Shown here: positions 48,334 to 57,639 of the stretch, one piece after another
How positions within the stretch are numbered: position 1 is the first letter of the stretch
Layout: each line of letters begins with the position of its first letter
Source: Opitutaceae bacterium
GTDB taxonomy: Bacteria; Verrucomicrobiota; Verrucomicrobiia; Opitutales; Opitutaceae
DNA length: 64,000 nt
NCBI GenBank assembly: GCA_027482185.1
Contig: JAIXWF010000022.1
Coordinates: 124,001 to 188,000 of the forward strand
Direction: 5' to 3'
The notes under the pieces: generated by a model
What the model was told of the DNA's origin: nothing
Database searches by the model: none
What the model saw: the letters and a program-made list of their open reading frames with translations, nothing else
Made by a program: the position numbers and the translations under genes

Positions 48334-48347
48334 GGCCGGCGGGGAAG

Positions 48348-48443
48348 GAGTTGAGAGTACCGAGTTGAGAGTTGAGAGCGGATCGGTTTCGAACCGCGCC
48401 GGCCGTTTTCCGGTCTCTCAACTCTCAACCCTCAGCTCTCAAC
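48348..48443. repeat. inverted GAGTTGA-family arms supplying a stop codon
   Basis: The left arm 48348-48378 (GAGTTGAGAGTACCGAGTTGA ... in heptads) and right arm 48413-48443 (CTCTCAACTCTCAACCCTCA ...) flank about 34 bp. The minus-strand TGA of the EamA gene (48439-48441) is one of the repeat units. The element lies between convergent genes. Confidence 0.9.
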
Positions 48444-49344
48444 TGCCGCCGCTGCGGCGGCCCATCGCCGCCAGCGCGCGCACGCCGAAGACGTTCAGCG
48501 CGAGGCCGGTGAGCACGAGCGCGCCGGCCTGCAGTTTCCAAACGGGCAACGGTTCGCCGAGGTAGAGCGCGGAGCTGATCAGGCCGAAGATCGGCACGAG
48601 CAGCGTGAACGGCGCGACCGACGACGCGGGGTGGCGCGAGAGCAGCCAGCTCCACGTCGAATAGGCGAGGTGCGTCGACGCGTACACGATGAAGCCCACG
48701 GCGAGCAGCGTCTCGCGGCCGAGGTGCGCAAGGCTGTGGGCGATCAGCGCCGGGCCTTCGAAAATCGCGGAGGCCGCTAGCATCGGCACCGGTACGACGA
48801 GGCTGCCCCACACGACGAGCGCCAGCGGGTTCACCGGGCCGAGGCGTTTGGAAATGAAGTTCGCGTAGCCCCACGACGAGGCGCCGAGGAGCACGCAGGC
48901 GAGGCCGGCGAGACTGACGTCGCCGCCCGTGTGCACGGCGACGACCGCGAAGCCCCCGAGCGCGACGAGCGCGCCGAGAATTTGCACGGGCGCGATGCGT
49001 TCGCGCAGGACCGCCGCGGCCAACGTGAGCGTCACGACGACCTGGAACTGCAGCGTGAGCGAAGCGAGACCGGCGGACATCCCGAGTTTCATGCCGAGGA
49101 ACAGGAAACCGAAGTGCAGCGCGAACATCGTCAGCCCGTAGAGCACGAGCTTCGGCACCGGCACGGCTGGGCGCGGCAGGAAGAAGACCAGCGGCACCGC
49201 GACGAGGATGAACCGCACCGCGCAGAGCAGCAGCGGCGGCAGTTCGCGGAGCGCCACCTTGATCGCGACGAAGTTGACGCCCCAGATCGCCACGACGCCG
49301 AGGGCGAGCAGCAGATGGCGAAACGGGAAGACGGCGGTGGACAT
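48439..49344 (-). CDS. EamA/DMT-family transporter (EamA/YdeD-like)
   Basis: 301 residues, ten predicted helices in two EamA repeats. The start of repeat one reads VVAIWGVNFVAIKVALREL, the classical EamA opening; repeat two has LLGASSWGYANFISKRLG. Text AHFGFL-like (LHFGFLFLGMKLGMSAGLASL) and RERIAPVQILGALVALGGF are typical of the O-acetylserine/cysteine exporter branch. The substrate is unknown. The coding region ends SGGS with its stop codon inside the heptad array. Confidence 0.9.
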   Translation of the reverse strand: MSTAVFPFRHLLLALGVVAIWGVNFVAIKVALRELPPLLLCAVRFILVAVPLVFFLPRPAVPVPKLVLYGLTMFALHFGFLFLGMKLGMSAGLASLTLQFQVVVTLTLAAAVLRERIAPVQILGALVALGGFAVVAVHTGGDVSLAGLACVLLGASSWGYANFISKRLGPVNPLALVVWGSLVVPVPMLAASAIFEGPALIAHSLAHLGRETLLAVGFIVYASTHLAYSTWSWLLSRHPASSVAPFTLLVPIFGLISSALYLGEPLPVWKLQAGALVLTGLALNVFGVRALAAMGRRSGGS

Positions 49345-49450
49345 GGCGGAGGGCCGAGCCTGCGGGGCGGGCGGCGGACCGCAAACGCCGGTTGGCCCGG
49401 CGGCATCACAGTGCCCGCCTCCGTTGCACACACAGCGCCCGCGCTCGCGG

Positions 49451-50737
49451 TCAGCGGACCGGAATGCGGTAAAGGTAGGCGTCGGAGGTCCAGTCGCGGT
49501 CCGGATCGGGCGGCGAACGCTCGAAGAGCCGCGTGAGGTTCACGACGATCTCTCCGGTCTCCCGGTCCTCGCGCGCGGCGAAGTTGGACAGCGCGAGCAA
49601 CGGGCTGTCGCCGGGGCGGCGCGCATCGATGACACGGACGGATTCGCGCCGCAGGAGGCCGGAGCGGCGGTCGACCTCGCCGATCACGAGCGGCGTGCGC
49701 GGTTGGTTGCCGTTGGGATTCTCCGGCACGAGGTTGCCGATCCAGAAGAGGCGGCCCGAGGAATGCGGCACGAGCTGCGAGCAGGAACTCGGCGAATGGA
49801 AGTCTCCGCCGTCGGCGTAAGTCCAGGGCGCGGCTTCGGTCCAAGTGCGGCCTTCGTCGGAGGAAAACGCCGCCCAGCGCCGGCCCGGCAGGTGCGGTTT
49901 GCCGCCGTTGGAACCGCGCAGCACGAGCAGGAGCCGGCCGTCGGCGAGCGGCGCCACCGTCGGCTCGTCGAGCCCGCGCGTGCTGCGCGCCGGATCGCCG
50001 CGCACGAGGGCGGAGAGTTCCCACTCCAGCCGCAGGCCGTCGCCCCAGCGGCCGCGCAGGACGGCGGCGTCCGTGTAAGTGTAGCCGCCGCCGGGATTGT
50101 GGTAGGTGCCGTCGGGCCCAAGCGGCGAGATGATCACGGGCACGAGCATGGTGCCGTCCGCGAGCCACAGCGGCGCCGAGGCGAGATCGCCGACCATGAC
50201 GCAGTTGCGGCCGACATGGACGCCGGGGAGCGGGTGGCGGGCGGAGAATTCCGCTCCGCGCTGCACCACCGGTTCGTCGATGGGCCAGGAGCGGCCGCCG
50301 TCGGCGGAAACCTGATACGTGACGTACCATTGCCGCATGCCCTCGAGCGGATCGTCGGTCGGCAGCAGACCCTCGATCTGGAAACGCACGAAGCGGCCCG
50401 TGCGCGGGTCGGCGGCGCCGCCGCGCAGGGCGCGCCGGAATTTTCCGTCGGGACGCACCTCGAGGGTCGGCACGGCGACGGGTTCGGACCAGGTGCGGCC
50501 ATGGTCGGGGGAAAGGCGGAGAAAGGCGCGGTCGACGGTGTCGGAGCGCGACATGAATTGGTGCAGCGAGATCAGGTCGCCGCCCCCGGCCCGCGTGGCG
50601 TAGGTCGCCGCGAGGACGGCGGTGCCCGGCTGCGGCGAAGCCAGGAAAAGCTCGCGCCGGATTTCCGGCGCGGGCGCCGCGGCGGCCGCCGCGAGCGCGC
50701 AAAGCGGGACGAGGACGGCGCGGGCGGCGGCAAGCAT
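49451..50737 (-). CDS. secreted exo-alpha-sialidase-like (BNR repeat) glycosidase
   Basis: 428 residues with a signal peptide (VLVPLCALAAAAAAPAPE). It shows three Asp boxes of the S-x-D-x-G-x-T/S-W type: SPDHGRTW, SADGGRSW and SSDEGRTW. That fits a six-bladed sialidase propeller. An Arg/Asp/Glu-rich environment (LDEPTVAPLADGRLLLVLRG) could supply part of the active site. Many Verrucomicrobiota/Planctomycetota homologues are annotated as sialidases without proven activity, so the exact glycosidase specificity is open. It is divergent from the DUF1080 operon, suggesting a common glycan theme. Confidence 0.8.
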   Translation of the reverse strand: MLAAARAVLVPLCALAAAAAAPAPEIRRELFLASPQPGTAVLAATYATRAGGGDLISLHQFMSRSDTVDRAFLRLSPDHGRTWSEPVAVPTLEVRPDGKFRRALRGGAADPRTGRFVRFQIEGLLPTDDPLEGMRQWYVTYQVSADGGRSWPIDEPVVQRGAEFSARHPLPGVHVGRNCVMVGDLASAPLWLADGTMLVPVIISPLGPDGTYHNPGGGYTYTDAAVLRGRWGDGLRLEWELSALVRGDPARSTRGLDEPTVAPLADGRLLLVLRGSNGGKPHLPGRRWAAFSSDEGRTWTEAAPWTYADGGDFHSPSSCSQLVPHSSGRLFWIGNLVPENPNGNQPRTPLVIGEVDRRSGLLRRESVRVIDARRPGDSPLLALSNFAAREDRETGEIVVNLTRLFERSPPDPDRDWTSDAYLYRIPVR

Positions 50738-50890
50738 GGCGACGGCGCGACGATGGCGCGGCGCCGCCGGTTGTCGCCGCGAAAGTTTGCGCGGGGTCCA
50801 TGGGGGGCCGCTTGACTCGGCGCGCGGGCCCCGCCGCACTCACGGTTCGCGCCGGCGGAATCAATCCGTGCCGGCGCGCTTTTCCGCCCC

Positions 50891-52759
50891 ATGCCCGCCC
50901 CTGCCTTCTTCCTGCGCGCCTTCGCCGTCGCGTTCGCCCTCGCGGGCGCCTTGCGCGCCCAGAGTGTCCTGCCGCCTTTGCCCGTCGCGCTGGACTCCGC
51001 CGCCGAGCTCAAGCCCCTCGCCGGCAACTGGCGGCTCGCCGGCGACGTCGCGGGCAACCCCCGCCGCGACAAGGTGCTCGCGGCCGCGCCCGGCACGGGC
51101 GTGCTCGTCTGCAATCCGACCAAGGAGCAGCGCGGCCACCTGTTCACGGCGTGGGAGCACGGCGACGTCGAGCTGGAGCTCGAGTTCCTGCTCGCGCCGG
51201 GCTCCAACTCCGGCGTCTACCTGCAGGGCCGCTACGAGGTGCAGCTTTTCGACAGCTGGGGCAAACGCACGCCGACGGCGGCGGATTGCGGCGGCATCTA
51301 CCAGCGCTGGGACGCCGCCCGCGGCAAGGGCAACGAGCTCTTCGACGGCCAGGCTCCCTCGGCCAACGCCGCCCGCGCGCCCGGCCTTTGGCAGAAATTG
51401 CAGATCGAGTTCGAAGCGCCGCGGTTCGATGCCGCGGGCAAGAAGACCGCCAACGCGCGCTTCCGCAAAGTCGTGCTCAACGGCTTCACGATCCACGAGA
51501 ACGTCGAGATCTCCGGGCCGACGCGGTCCTCTGCCTTCAACGACGAGCAGCCGCTCGGGCCGGTGATGATCCAGGGCGACCACGGCCCGGTCGCGATCCG
51601 CCGGCTGGCGGCGAAGCGTTTCGAGGCCGGCGCGCGCGTCGAGGTCGCGGATCTCAAATACCGCTTCTACCCGGGCGCCTACGGCAGCGTCGGCGGCAGC
51701 TACGAAAAAGAAAAACCGAAGGCCGAGGGCGTGCCGGAGTCGTTCTCGCTGGCCGGGGCGGGCGCGATGGGGAAGTTCGCCGTCGTGTTCACCGGCACGC
51801 TGAAGGTGCCGAAGGCCGGCGACTACCGTTTCGCGATCGAGTCGGGCAGTGCCGGCCGTCTGCTGATCGGCGGCCGTCCGGTGGTGCTGCCGATCGACAA
51901 GGGCAGCCAGCCGGGGATCGTGACCCTCGCGGCGGGCAGCCATGAATTCCGCCTCGACCTCGCGCACGGCACCAACGCGCGGCCGGCCTTCGAATTGGTC
52001 GCCGAAGGTCCGGGCATCGCCCCGCACACGCTCACGGCCGGCACCGGGCCCGCGCGCAACCGCGGCGCCGCGAATCGCCGCGTGCTCCCCGTCGAGCCGA
52101 CGGACCGCACGCTGCTGCAGCGCGGGTTCGTGCCCTTCGAGCCGCGCAAGCGACTCTACGCGGCCGTCGTCGGCACCCCGGCCGGCGTGCATTTCTCCTA
52201 TGATTTCGAGACCGGCTCGGTGCTGCAGGTCTGGCGCGGGCCTTTTGCGGATACGTTCCAGATGTGGGACGGCCGCGGCAACGACCAGACCGCCAAGCCG
52301 GCCGGCCCGCTGCTCGCGTTCCACGGCAAGCCCACCGTCGGCCTGATCGAGTACGCCGCGAACGGCGATTGGCCGGCGCAGCCCGAGACTTTCTGGACGC
52401 CGCAGGGTTACGCGCTCGAGGCGGACGGCACGCCCGTCTTCAAGGCCGCGCTCTACGAGCTGACGATCTCCGACCGGCTCGCGCCCGTCGCCGCCGGCAC
52501 CGGGCTCGAGCGCACGCTGACCCTGGGCGGCAAACTGCCGTCGTGGTCCACCTGGGTGCTGCTTGCCGAAGCCGACCGCATCGTGCCGCAGCCCGACGGC
52601 TCCGGTTGGATCGTCGGGGACCGCGTGTGGTTCCTCGACTGGCCCGCCGATGCCGCGCACCGCCCCGTGCTCCGCACCGTCAACGGCCGGCAACAACTCG
52701 CCGTGCCCCTTGCCGGCTCCTCCCTCGCGAAGCCGATCCGCTACTCGATCGTCTGGTGA
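50891..52759 (+). CDS. secreted DUF1080 (3-keto-glycoside hydrolase-type) protein with PA14-like domain
   Basis: 622 residues with a signal peptide (FAVAFALAGALRAQ). Residues about 40-250 form a DUF1080 jelly roll (VELELEFLLAPGSNSGVYLQ, YEVQLFDSWG, CGGIYQRW, GPVMIQGDHGPVAIRRL). Residues about 265-380 look PA14-like (FTGTLKVPKAGDYRFAIES, GRLLIGGRPVV). The C-terminal 230 residues resemble the domain that accompanies cytochrome/dehydrogenase proteins (YDFETGSVLQVWRGPF). Family knowledge: DUF1080 enzymes hydrolyse 3-keto-glycosides. The next gene, 8 bp on, encodes a putative sugar dehydrogenase, so an oxidise-then-cleave pair is plausible. Confidence 0.82.
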   Translation: MPAPAFFLRAFAVAFALAGALRAQSVLPPLPVALDSAAELKPLAGNWRLAGDVAGNPRRDKVLAAAPGTGVLVCNPTKEQRGHLFTAWEHGDVELELEFLLAPGSNSGVYLQGRYEVQLFDSWGKRTPTAADCGGIYQRWDAARGKGNELFDGQAPSANAARAPGLWQKLQIEFEAPRFDAAGKKTANARFRKVVLNGFTIHENVEISGPTRSSAFNDEQPLGPVMIQGDHGPVAIRRLAAKRFEAGARVEVADLKYRFYPGAYGSVGGSYEKEKPKAEGVPESFSLAGAGAMGKFAVVFTGTLKVPKAGDYRFAIESGSAGRLLIGGRPVVLPIDKGSQPGIVTLAAGSHEFRLDLAHGTNARPAFELVAEGPGIAPHTLTAGTGPARNRGAANRRVLPVEPTDRTLLQRGFVPFEPRKRLYAAVVGTPAGVHFSYDFETGSVLQVWRGPFADTFQMWDGRGNDQTAKPAGPLLAFHGKPTVGLIEYAANGDWPAQPETFWTPQGYALEADGTPVFKAALYELTISDRLAPVAAGTGLERTLTLGGKLPSWSTWVLLAEADRIVPQPDGSGWIVGDRVWFLDWPADAAHRPVLRTVNGRQQLAVPLAGSSLAKPIRYSIVW

Positions 52760-52767
52760 TCCCGCCC

Positions 52768-54807
52768 ATGTCCCGCCTTTCCCTTCTCCCCGTCCTCTGT
52801 GTCGCCACGCTCGCTGCCGCCGCCGCGGCCGAGCCGGTCGTCCTCGTCAACAATCCCTCGTCTGCGGAACGGTTCGCAAAGCCGTCCAACGACCTCGTGG
52901 CCCGCGAGGAAATCCATTGGCAACGCACGCCGTTGCCCGTGCCCGCCGGAATTGTGCTCGAGGTCAGCGGCATCGTGCCGGTCGCCGGGCAGCGCCTGCT
53001 CGTCACGACGCGGCGCGGCGAGATCTGGTGGGTCGACGGCGCGTACGCCCCGAACCCGGAACCGAAGTTCACGCTGTTTGCCTCCGGCCTGCACGAGCCG
53101 CTCGGCATCATCCCGTCGCCGAAGGGCGGGTACTATGTGGCGCAGCGCCAGGAAGTGACGCGGATCGCGGACACCGACGGCGACGGCCGCGCGGATGTGT
53201 TCGAGACCGTCGCGAAGATCCCGGTTTCCGGCAGCTACCACGAATATGCATTCGGTCCGGTCATGGGCCCGGACGGCAACCTCCGCGTCACGCTCAACGT
53301 CGCCTTCGGCGGCGCCACGCAGGCGCCGGCGCCGTGGCGCGGCTGGATGCTCGAGATCACGCCCGACGGGCAGACGACGCCGGTCGCGGCGGGCCTGCGT
53401 TCGCCGGCCGGGTTCTTGGTGACGTCGCAGGGCGCGTGGTTCGCGTCCGAGAACCAGGGCGAGTGGGTCGGCTCCGGCCGGATCACGCATTTGGCGCCGG
53501 GCGATTTCAGCGGCCATCCGGCGGGGTTGGCGTCGAGCCGATTGCCGGGCTCCACGGTCCGGCTGCGGACCGAGGACATTCTTGATTTCGAGGCGCCGAT
53601 GCATGACGTGGCGAAACGCGTGCCCGGCGTGAAGCCGCCGGCCGTGTGGCTGCCGCACACCGTGCTCGGCATTTCCAACGCGGGCCTCGTCGAGGACCTG
53701 ACCGGGGGCAAATTCGGTCCCTTCGCGGGCCAGCTCTTCCTCGGCGACCAAGGCCAGAGCAAGATCGTGCGCATCGCGCTCGAGCAGGTGAAAGGCGTGT
53801 GGCAGGGCGCGGCGTTCGCGTTTCGCGAGGGTTTCGACGCCGGCATCATCCGCCTCGCCTTCGGCGAAGGCGGCGTGCTCTTCGCCGGCGAAACGGCCCG
53901 CGGCTGGGGTTCCGTCGGCCCGAAGCAATACGGCCTCGAGCGCCTCGCGTGGACGGGCAAGACGCCCTTCGAGATCAAGGAAGTCCGCGCGCAGCCCGAC
54001 GGCTTCGTGCTTACGTTCACGCAGCCGGTCGACCGCGCCACCGCGGAGAAACCGGAAAGCTACACCGCCGCCGGCTTCACCTACCTCTATCACAAGGCCT
54101 ACGGCAGCGCGCCCGTGCAGCGCGTCGCCTGCCCGGTGCGCAAGGTCGTCGTCGCCCCGGACGGCCTCAGCGTGCGCGTCGCGCTCTCCTGCCTGCGCGA
54201 AGGCTTCGTCCACGAGCTCAAGGCCGCCGGCCTTCGCGCCGCGGGCGCGCCGGACACCGCGCTGCTGCATCCGACGTTCTACTACACGCTGAACCGCATC
54301 CCCGATGGCAACCGCATCATCCCGCTCGATCCGAAGGACGCCGACCTCTGCGTCGCGCCGGTGCCGGCCATCGCCGCGGCCAACACGAAGAAGCATCCCG
54401 TGAAGGCCCCCGCCGATTGGCCCAACGAGGAAGGCGAGCAGCAGATCATCCTCGGCACGCAGCCCGGCCTGAAGTTCGACCAGCCGCTGCTCACGGCGAA
54501 GGCCGGCGCCCGCATCCGCCTCATTTTCCGCAACAGCGACGACATGCTGCACAACTTCGTCCTCTGCGCGCCGGGCCGCGGCCAAGCCGTCGGCGAGGCC
54601 GCGATGGCGCTCGGCGTCGAAGGCACCGCGAAGAGCTATGTGCCCGAGACCGACGACGTGCTCTACCACACGACCCTCGTGCAGCCGGAGACAAGCGACA
54701 CGATCTTCTTCAACGCGCCGACGGTGCCGGGCGACTACGATTTCGTCTGCACCTTCCCCGGCCATTCCGCCCTGATGAAGGGCATCTTCCGCGTCGAAGC
54801 GAAGTAA
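52768..54807 (+). CDS. secreted dehydrogenase-type propeller fused to an azurin-like cupredoxin
   Basis: 679 residues. The signal peptide is LLPVLCVATLAAAAAAEP. Residues about 60-420 form a glucose/sorbosone-dehydrogenase-like propeller (EIWWVDGAYAPNPEPKF, LGIIPSPKGGYYVAQRQEV, IADTDGDGRADVFETV, LGDQGQSKIVRIAL). The C-terminal 130 residues are a type-1 copper domain: LLTAKAGARIRLIFRNSDD, His in MLHNFVLCAPG, and the Cys-His-Met ligand loop in FVCTFPGHSALMKG. Thus an oxidising module carries its own blue-copper electron carrier. It is translationally close to the DUF1080 gene (8-bp gap) and 18 bp before the DUF1653 gene. Confidence 0.85.
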   Translation: MSRLSLLPVLCVATLAAAAAAEPVVLVNNPSSAERFAKPSNDLVAREEIHWQRTPLPVPAGIVLEVSGIVPVAGQRLLVTTRRGEIWWVDGAYAPNPEPKFTLFASGLHEPLGIIPSPKGGYYVAQRQEVTRIADTDGDGRADVFETVAKIPVSGSYHEYAFGPVMGPDGNLRVTLNVAFGGATQAPAPWRGWMLEITPDGQTTPVAAGLRSPAGFLVTSQGAWFASENQGEWVGSGRITHLAPGDFSGHPAGLASSRLPGSTVRLRTEDILDFEAPMHDVAKRVPGVKPPAVWLPHTVLGISNAGLVEDLTGGKFGPFAGQLFLGDQGQSKIVRIALEQVKGVWQGAAFAFREGFDAGIIRLAFGEGGVLFAGETARGWGSVGPKQYGLERLAWTGKTPFEIKEVRAQPDGFVLTFTQPVDRATAEKPESYTAAGFTYLYHKAYGSAPVQRVACPVRKVVVAPDGLSVRVALSCLREGFVHELKAAGLRAAGAPDTALLHPTFYYTLNRIPDGNRIIPLDPKDADLCVAPVPAIAAANTKKHPVKAPADWPNEEGEQQIILGTQPGLKFDQPLLTAKAGARIRLIFRNSDDMLHNFVLCAPGRGQAVGEAAMALGVEGTAKSYVPETDDVLYHTTLVQPETSDTIFFNAPTVPGDYDFVCTFPGHSALMKGIFRVEAK

Positions 54808-54825
54808 GCCCGATTCCCGACTACC

Positions 54826-55077
54826 ATGGCCACCCCGTATCCGCCCGCCCCGACCGAGCCGCGTCCCGGCCGTTACCGTCACTACAAAGGCAACGAGTAC
54901 CGCGTGCTCGGCGTGGCGCGGCATTCGGAAACCGGCGAGGCGCTTGTCGTGTACCAGGCGCTCTACGGCGAGCGCGGCCTCTGGGTGCGGCCGGCGGCGA
55001 TGTTCACCGAAAAGGTCGATGTCGGCGCGCCCGGGGCGCCCCGCGTGCCGCGGTTCGCTTTTGTGGCCGAGACGTAA
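54826..55077 (+). CDS. DUF1653 domain protein
   Basis: 83 residues. Nearly the entire protein is the DUF1653 domain: GRYRHYKGNEYRVLGVARHS, LVVYQALYGERGLWVRP, MFTEKV and PRFAFV. It is a small cytoplasmic protein of unknown role. It sits in the operon between the copper-domain dehydrogenase and glycerate kinase genes, with gaps of 18 and 21 bp. Confidence 0.93.
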   Translation: MATPYPPAPTEPRPGRYRHYKGNEYRVLGVARHSETGEALVVYQALYGERGLWVRPAAMFTEKVDVGAPGAPRVPRFAFVAET

Positions 55078-55098
55078 GCGGACAGGAACGTTTCCCGG

Positions 55099-56256
55099 AT
55101 GCACGTTCTGATCGCGTTCGACAAATTCAAGGACTGCCTGACCGCGCCGGAGGCCTGCCGGCTGACGGCCGACGCCCTGCGCGAACGGCAACCGGCGTGG
55201 ACGACGACGACGTGTCCGCTTGCCGACGGCGGCGAAGGCTTCGCGGAAATTTTGACCGACGCCGCCGGCGGGGAACACGTGGCGGTATCGGTTACGGGCC
55301 CGCGGGGCGCGCCGGTGGCCGCCCGCTACGGCCTCGTGTCCGTGGCGCGGGTACCTGCGGCGGCGCGGCGCAGCCTCGGCCTCGCCGCGGCCGAGCACGA
55401 CGGCGCGCGGATCGCGGTGATCGACATGGCGTCAGTCTCGGGCCTGGCGCTGCTGGCGCCGGCGGACCGCGATCCCTGGCAAACGACGACGCGCGGCACG
55501 GGCGAAGTGCTGCGGCTGGCCGCGGCGCGCGGCGTGGCGGCGATCGTGCTCGGCGTCGGCGGCAGCGCGACGAGCGACCTCGGTCTCGGCGCGCTGGCGG
55601 CGCTCGGTCTGGAATTTCATGGCCCGACCGGCCGGACCGGAGATCCGGTGCCGGCGCGCTGGGCCGGGATCGAGCGGATCGGCGGAGCGGTGACTCCGCC
55701 GTTGCCGCCGGTCTGGATCGCCTGCGACGTGACCAACCCGCTGCTCGGCCCGCGGGGCGCGGCGGCGACCTATGGTCCGCAGAAAGGACTCAAGGCGGCC
55801 GACCTGCCGCGGCTCGACCACGAAAGCGGACGGCTTGCGCTGCTGTTGTGCAGCCAATGTCGGCAGCCCGACGCGCTGATGGATGCGGCCGGCGCGGGGG
55901 CGGCCGGCGGGATTTCGTTCGGGTTGATGGCGGCGGCAGGCGCGAAGTTGCTGCCGGGTTTCGACCTCGTGTCGGCGTGGCTCGACCTCGAGACGCACCT
56001 CGCGCGGGCGGAGCTCGTGATCACCGGCGAGGGCCGTTTCGACGCGACGTCGTTGCAGGGCAAGGGCCCGGGCGCGGTGGCGGCACGCGCGCTCGCCCTC
56101 GGCAAGGCGGTGCACGTTTTCGCGGGTCAGGCCGCGGTGGATACGCCCCCGGCGCGGCTTGCGCTGCACTCGATCACGCCGGCGGGGCTGCCCTTGGCGG
56201 AAGCTTTGCCGCGCGGGGCGGAGTTTCTGGCCGCGGCCGTGCGGCGGGCGTTCTGA
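55099..56256 (+). CDS. glxK: glycerate kinase (GlxK/GarK type)
   Basis: 385 residues, standard length. Conserved motifs run in order: IAFDKFKDCLTAPEA, CPLADGGEGFAEI, VLGVGGSATSDLGLGALAALG, ACDVTNPLLGPRGAA, YGPQKGL, GAGAAGGISFGLMA and VITGEGRFDATSLQGKGP. Reaction: ATP-dependent phosphorylation of D-glycerate, usually at C2, in the cytoplasm. It closes the DUF1080 operon, which could reflect funnelling of sugar-acid breakdown products, though its presence there may be incidental. Confidence 0.95.
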   Translation: MHVLIAFDKFKDCLTAPEACRLTADALRERQPAWTTTTCPLADGGEGFAEILTDAAGGEHVAVSVTGPRGAPVAARYGLVSVARVPAAARRSLGLAAAEHDGARIAVIDMASVSGLALLAPADRDPWQTTTRGTGEVLRLAAARGVAAIVLGVGGSATSDLGLGALAALGLEFHGPTGRTGDPVPARWAGIERIGGAVTPPLPPVWIACDVTNPLLGPRGAAATYGPQKGLKAADLPRLDHESGRLALLLCSQCRQPDALMDAAGAGAAGGISFGLMAAAGAKLLPGFDLVSAWLDLETHLARAELVITGEGRFDATSLQGKGPGAVAARALALGKAVHVFAGQAAVDTPPARLALHSITPAGLPLAEALPRGAEFLAAAVRRAF

Positions 56257-56284
56257 GCGGGCCCGGGAGTGGGCCGGAGCGGGT

Positions 56285-56320
56285 CACGGAGGACACCGAG
56301 TCCGGGGACGGGCACGGAGC
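56285..56320. repeat. degenerate CACGGAGGACAC repeat
   Basis: GTCACGGAGGACACCGAGTCC and GGCACGGAGC resemble the element at 24945-25005. It is the only repeat in the 213-bp spacer before the kinase gene. Confidence 0.5.
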
Positions 56321-56414
56321 AAATCCGTCGGGATGGGGCCCGTGGGCGATTTCCATCCGCTGGTGCTGCGCCGACGAGCGATGAACCGACCCTTTCGAGA
56401 TCCCCAGCGCGACC

Positions 56415-56428
56415 ATGACTTTGGTCAT
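56415..56428. promoter_or_regulatory. ATGAC-TTTG-GTCAT dyad upstream of the kinase/regulator operon
   Basis: A perfect five-base inverted repeat with a four-base spacer lies 42 bp before the kinase start. A near copy (ATGACCTTCGGCCAT) lies at 58414-58428 before the permease gene. It is the probable binding site of the NarL-type regulator encoded next door. Confidence 0.5.
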
Positions 56429-56469
56429 CTTCCCAACGGGCGGGAAACCCGCTAGGGTCGCCGCCTCCG

Positions 56470-57639
56470 ATGCAATGGCTGCCTGAAAACCGCTCCTCGC
56501 TCTATGGCCATGGCGCCTTCGCGGGCGTCGTGCTGGCCTGCTATGCGGACTTTGCATTCAACACACGCGTGAACGGCGAGCCGTGGCAGGTGCCGGTCGT
56601 GTTCGCGCTCGGCGCGGTCTACCTGACCCTCAACGTGGTGTGCGACCGGCTCACCGCCGGCCGGCCGCCAAGTTGGCTCCGGGCCTACTATGCGGTGCAG
56701 ATCGCCGTGGTGCTGACGGCGATCTGGCTCAGCCCGGTGCAGGGCTTTTTCGGCATTCTCGGGCTGCCGCTCGTCAGCCAATCGATCTTCGACTACGGCT
56801 GGCGCGGGCTGCCGACGGTCGGCGCCTTGGTCTATGTCGGTTCGGTAGCGGTCTGGTTTCCCTACGGCTGGGCCGGCATGATGCGCGGGGTCGTCAGCTT
56901 CGCGCCCGGTTATCTCTTCACGATCGCGTTCACGTTCATCTCGCGGCAGGCGCTGCTGGCGCGCGAGCAATCCGAGAAACTGGCCGCCCAACTCGGCGCC
57001 GCCAACGAACAGCTCCGGGCCCACGCGTCGGCCACCGCCGAGCTGGCGACGACGCGCGAGCGCAACCGCCTCGCCCGCGAGATCCACGACGGCGTCGGCC
57101 ACTACCTCACGACCATCAAGGTGCAGCTCGACGCCGCGCAGGCCCTCCTGGCCGCCGATCCGGCGCGCGCGGCGGATTCGGTGGGCAAGGCGGCGCGGCT
57201 GGCGGGCGAGGCGCTCGACGACGTGCGCCGCTCGGTGGGTTCGCTCGCGGCGGATGCCGCGCGGCCGCCGTTGCCCGAGGTGCTGCGCAAGCTGGCCGCC
57301 GATGTGCAACCCGCACCCGACCTGCGGATCGAGGGTGCGCCGCGGCCCTTGCCGGCGGCGACCGAGCACGCGCTCTACCGCGCGGCGCAGGAAGGCCTGA
57401 CCAACGTGAGCAAGCACGCCGCCGCGAGCGCGACTGCCGTCGTCCTCGATTTCCGCGATCCGGCGCGCGTCCGGCTTACCGTGCTCGACAACGGCCGCGG
57501 CGCGGCCCCGGCCGCCGCCGGTTCCGGCGGCTACGGCCTGCGCGGCTTGGGCGAGCGGCTCGCCTTGCTCGGCGGCACGCTGCGCAGCGGCCCGCGGCCG
57601 GACGGCGGCTTCCGCCTCGAGGTGGAGGTGCCGGCATGA
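56470..57639 (+). CDS. NarL-family sensor histidine kinase (HisKA_3)
   Basis: 389 residues. The first about 155 residues form four to six membrane helices with short loops, so there is no large periplasmic sensor. A coiled coil (ARAEQSEKLAAQL-like region near 160-195) leads to the H-box RLAREIHDGVGHYLTTIKVQ with His206 as the phosphorylation site. The HATPase part has ALYRAAQEGLTNVSKHAAA, LDNGRG and GGYGLRGLGERLALLGG. This architecture is like DesK/LiaS-type membrane-state sensors. Its stop overlaps the regulator start as ATGA, so the two are translationally coupled. Confidence 0.93.
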   Translation: MQWLPENRSSLYGHGAFAGVVLACYADFAFNTRVNGEPWQVPVVFALGAVYLTLNVVCDRLTAGRPPSWLRAYYAVQIAVVLTAIWLSPVQGFFGILGLPLVSQSIFDYGWRGLPTVGALVYVGSVAVWFPYGWAGMMRGVVSFAPGYLFTIAFTFISRQALLAREQSEKLAAQLGAANEQLRAHASATAELATTRERNRLAREIHDGVGHYLTTIKVQLDAAQALLAADPARAADSVGKAARLAGEALDDVRRSVGSLAADAARPPLPEVLRKLAADVQPAPDLRIEGAPRPLPAATEHALYRAAQEGLTNVSKHAAASATAVVLDFRDPARVRLTVLDNGRGAAPAAAGSGGYGLRGLGERLALLGGTLRSGPRPDGGFRLEVEVPA

